A stretch of 16,559 bases of DNA, taken from positions 1-16,559 of the forward strand of contig CAJVYJ010000018.1 in the NCBI GenBank assembly GCA_913009475.1. The letters run 5' to 3'. A program made the position numbers and the translations under genes. This document shows, one piece after another, positions 14,554-16,559 of the stretch. Numbering within the stretch: position 1 is the first letter of the stretch; each line of letters begins with the position of its first letter. Source of the DNA: an uncultured Actinomycetes bacterium (lineage in GTDB: Bacteria > Actinomycetota > Aquicultoria > CAJVYJ01). The notes under the pieces were generated by a model that worked only from the letters and a program-made list of their open reading frames with translations, was not told the DNA's origin and did not search any database.

Positions 14554-15273
14554 TTAGCTCGCTATAAACTCATCCTCATATTTCAATTTAGTCTTAGTGG
14601 TATCAACCATGATACCCGGACCCATAGTATTGGCCATGTATATACTTTTTAAATAGGTACCTTTGAGTGACGCCGGCTTGACTCTGGAGATTTCATCAAT
14701 CAAAACCGCGTAATTTTCAAATAAATCTTGTTCCGAAAAAGACGACTTGCCGATAACCGTATGAATTATACCGTATTTATCCAGTCTATACTCGACTTTT
14801 CCCGCTTTAATATCCTTAATCGCTTTACTGACCTCAAATGTTACCGTTCCCGTTTTCGGATTAGGCATTAACCCGCGAGGGCCTAAGATTTTTCCTAATT
14901 TGCCGACTACCGACATCATGTCCGGAGTGGAAATAGCCGCGTCAAAATCAGTCCAGCCTTTGGCGATCTTTCCAGCCAAGTCCGCGCCGCCTACAAAATC
15001 CGCGCCCGCCGCCTCGGCTTCTTTAATTGCGTCACCTTTAGCGAAAACAATAATCCGCATGGTCTTGCCGGTGCCGTGCGGTAAGACAATACTGCCGCGA
15101 ACTTGCTGATCGGATTGTCTGGGATCTACTCCCAGACGAATATGTACTTCTACGGTCTCATCAAACTTAGCTCTGGCCGTATCTTTTATCGATTTAATCG
15201 CCGCTAACGGCGAATATACGGAACCGGCCTCGACCTTGTCCAAAACCGCCATATAGCCTTTACTAGAACCCAA
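14554..15273 (-). CDS. rplA: Large ribosomal subunit protein L1 (uL1)
   Basis: L1 forms the mobile L1 stalk that guides deacylated tRNA out of the exit site and, in many bacteria, represses its own rplK-rplA mRNA. The 239 residues match the family. The signature ISTPDMMSVVGKLGKILGPR continues into GLMPNPKTGTVTFEV. The N-terminal and C-terminal halves of domain I flank the Rossmann-like domain II as usual. The start is a TTG at 15273-15271 (MGSSKGYMAVLDKVE), six bases after AGGAGA-type SD; it fits the usual L1 N-terminus better than the ATG at residue 8. It is 20 bases after rplK. Confidence 0.97.
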   Translation of the reverse strand: MGSSKGYMAVLDKVEAGSVYSPLAAIKSIKDTARAKFDETVEVHIRLGVDPRQSDQQVRGSIVLPHGTGKTMRIIVFAKGDAIKEAEAAGADFVGGADLAGKIAKGWTDFDAAISTPDMMSVVGKLGKILGPRGLMPNPKTGTVTFEVSKAIKDIKAGKVEYRLDKYGIIHTVIGKSSFSEQDLFENYAVLIDEISRVKPASLKGTYLKSIYMANTMGPGIMVDTTKTKLKYEDEFIAS

Positions 15274-15293
15274 ACTTATCTCCTGTTTTTAAA

Positions 15294-15716
15294 TTACCCT
15301 ACTTCTATTCCCATACTGCGAGCCGTACCCGCTATAATTTTCATGGCCGCCTCAATATCATTAGCGTTTAGATCTTTCATCTTCATTTCCGCTATCTCTC
15401 GCACTTGCGACGGCGAAACCTGGCCGACTTTATTTCTATTAGGCTCACCGGAGGCCTTTTCAATGCCCGCGGCTTTTTTTAATAATACCGCCGCCGGCGG
15501 CGTCTTGGTTATAAACGTAAATGAACGATCCTCGTAAACAGTAATCTCCACCGGAATAACCGTACCGGACTGGGCCTGTGTTTGCGAATTATATGCTTTG
15601 CAAAACTCCATAATATTAACCCCGTGCTGGCCTAAAGCCGGACCAACGGGAGGCGCCGGATTAGCTTGCCCGGCGGGAATCTGCAATTTAATAATACTTA
15701 AAACCTTTTTTGCCAT
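15294..15716 (-). CDS. rplK: Large ribosomal subunit protein L11 (uL11)
   Basis: L11 forms the stalk base with 23S rRNA helices 43-44, the GTPase-associated centre where thiostrepton binds and RelA is sensed. The 140-residue protein is complete. The N-terminal domain has the proline-rich helix PAGQANPAPPVGPALGQHG (about residues 14-32), whose prolines are the thiostrepton-site residues in other bacteria. The RNA-binding C-terminal domain ends IIAGTARSMGIEV. The ATG at 15716 follows a GAAGG SD at a spacing of about 8 bases. It lies 28 bases after nusG and 20 before rplA. Confidence 0.98.
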   Translation of the reverse strand: MAKKVLSIIKLQIPAGQANPAPPVGPALGQHGVNIMEFCKAYNSQTQAQSGTVIPVEITVYEDRSFTFITKTPPAAVLLKKAAGIEKASGEPNRNKVGQVSPSQVREIAEMKMKDLNANDIEAAMKIIAGTARSMGIEVG

Positions 15717-15744
15717 ATTTACGACCTTCGATTTAAACTTATTT

Positions 15745-16269
15745 TTACAATTTTGCTACTTGGCTGAACGATAATTCAACCGGTGTTTCGCGACCAAAGA
15801 TAGAGACTAACACCTTAAGCTTATTTTGGTCAAGATTAATTTCTGAAATAGTACCGGTAAAATCAGCCAAGGGACCGGAGACCACTTTAATGCTTTGGCC
15901 TTCAGAGAATTCTGTTTTCGCTTTCGGTTTACCGGTAACGGCGCGATGTATTATTTTATTTACTTCATCTTTGGATAAAGGCACAGGCTTAGTATTTGAG
16001 CCGACAAAACCGGTTACGCCGGGTGTATTTCTAACTACATACCAGGAAGCATCAGTTAAATCCATCTGGACCAAGATATAGCCGGGAAAAACCTTTTTTT
16101 GCGTTATCTCTTTTTTGCCCGCCTTGATCTCCATAATTTCTTCAGTCGGAATAATCACTTGAAAAATTTTTCTTTCCATGTCCATCGATGATATTCGATG
16201 TTCTAAATTTGCCTTTACTTTATTTTCATAACCTGAATATGAATGAATAACATACCATTTTTTTGCCAT
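15745..16269 (-). CDS. nusG: Transcription termination/antitermination factor NusG
   Basis: NusG binds RNA polymerase through its N-terminal (NGN) domain and Rho or ribosomal S10 through its C-terminal KOW domain. The protein has 174 residues. The NGN domain spans about 1-108 (WYVIHSYSGYENKVKANLE, then KKVFPGYILVQM). The KOW domain begins at about residue 122 (FSEGQSIKVVSGPLADFTG) and ends with the FGRETPVELSFSQV strand. This is the compact form; the long acidic N-terminal extension found in many cultured Actinobacteria is absent. The ATG at 16269 is 10 bases after secE, and the nearest G-rich SD (AGGGGG) overlaps the secE stop at a long spacing, hinting at translational coupling. Confidence 0.97.
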   Translation of the reverse strand: MAKKWYVIHSYSGYENKVKANLEHRISSMDMERKIFQVIIPTEEIMEIKAGKKEITQKKVFPGYILVQMDLTDASWYVVRNTPGVTGFVGSNTKPVPLSKDEVNKIIHRAVTGKPKAKTEFSEGQSIKVVSGPLADFTGTISEINLDQNKLKVLVSIFGRETPVELSFSQVAKL

Positions 16270-16279
16270 TTGCGGTCTT

Positions 16280-16546
16280 TTAACCCCCTATTAAAGGTAA
16301 TATTTTTTTTACCATCGCAGCGAAAACAACATCCAAAATACCAATATAGGCCACAAAAAAAAGAATGGCGACGAAAACCACTAATGACGCGGAAATCGTC
16401 TCTTTCCGGCTGGGCCAGATAACTTTTTTAAACTCGGAACGGACTTCTTTAAAATATTGGCCAATAGATTGCACTAAGTTTTTCTTATCTTTTTTAGCCG
16501 CCTTTTTCTTTGGCGGCAGTATCTTTTTTACTTTCGGTAGAGCCAT
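16280..16546 (-). CDS. secE: Preprotein translocase subunit SecE
   Basis: SecE clamps the SecY channel in the cytoplasmic membrane. The 88-residue protein has the conserved amphipathic motif YFKEVRSEFKKVIWPSRKET (about 31-50) followed by one membrane span (about 53-75, VVFVAILFFVAYIGILDVVF). This is the single-span form common outside the Gammaproteobacteria. The first 25 residues are a Lys/Pro/Ala-rich basic leader. The ATG at 16546 follows AAAGGGA. It is next to nusG, as in most bacteria. Any promoter lies beyond the window end, which leaves only 13 bases upstream. Confidence 0.95.
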   Translation of the reverse strand: MALPKVKKILPPKKKAAKKDKKNLVQSIGQYFKEVRSEFKKVIWPSRKETISASLVVFVAILFFVAYIGILDVVFAAMVKKILPLIGG

Positions 16547-16559
16547 GACATTCCCTTTG

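Noticed and set aside
1..16559. CRISPR arrays, tRNA or rRNA genes, transposases, defence or biosynthetic systems
   Set aside because: None was seen. The row of genes is the conserved secE to rplC block and leaves no room for an accessory system.

Overview
The window is a housekeeping stretch of a bacterial chromosome, all on the minus strand. In the direction of transcription (high to low coordinates) the order is secE, nusG, rplK, rplA, rplJ, rplL, rpoB, rpoC, rpsL, rpsG, fusA, tuf, rpsJ, rplC. This is the classical rif/beta cluster joined directly to the str operon and then to the first genes of the S10 operon. Every gene is intact, with good Shine-Dalgarno (SD) sites and short gaps. Together they encode the Sec translocon subunit SecE, transcription factor NusG, the ribosomal stalk base and stalk (L11, L1, L10, L7/L12), the two large RNA polymerase subunits, and the small-subunit and elongation-factor set (S12, S7, EF-G, EF-Tu, S10, L3).

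The source is probably a member of, or close to, Actinobacteriota. RpoC carries a long coiled-coil insertion in its N-terminal region at the place where actinobacterial beta' subunits have one, and flanking residues such as KPETINYRTL and YFAAYIITDVD read like actinobacterial RpoC. RpoB also reads like actinobacterial RpoB (EECKEKDMTYSAPLFV, NINRPVVA-type segments, GGLSRERAG). Base composition is moderate, EF-Tu has a Cys-rich insertion that I recall from anaerobic clostridia, and NusG lacks the long N-terminal extension common in cultured Actinobacteria. A deep-branching anaerobic or groundwater actinobacterial lineage would fit. This is inference from remembered family sequences, not a search result.

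Regulation can be read in four gaps. The rplA-rplJ gap holds an L10 leader with a terminator/antiterminator switch. The rplL-rpoB gap holds palindromic repeat DNA and then a strong-looking promoter with A-tracts for rpoBC. The rpoC-rpsL gap has a near-consensus sigma70-type promoter for the str genes. The rpsG-fusA gap has a further promoter candidate for fusA-tuf, flanked by a dyad. Four genes (rplA, rpoC, rpsL, rpsJ) start with TTG.

The left end is not natural. Bases 1-12 are poly-T, 13-70 are an exact Illumina P5/TruSeq universal adapter, and 71 to about 285 encode a fragment of a B-family DNA polymerase of archaeal (DPANN-like) type, fused to the end of rplC where rplD would be expected. 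This is best read as an untrimmed, chimeric contig end.

I found no undescribed biological system. The points most worth following are the L10 attenuator, in which one anti-SD strand has three possible partners, the possible two-start L7/L12, the repeats inside an essential operon, and the assembly artefact.
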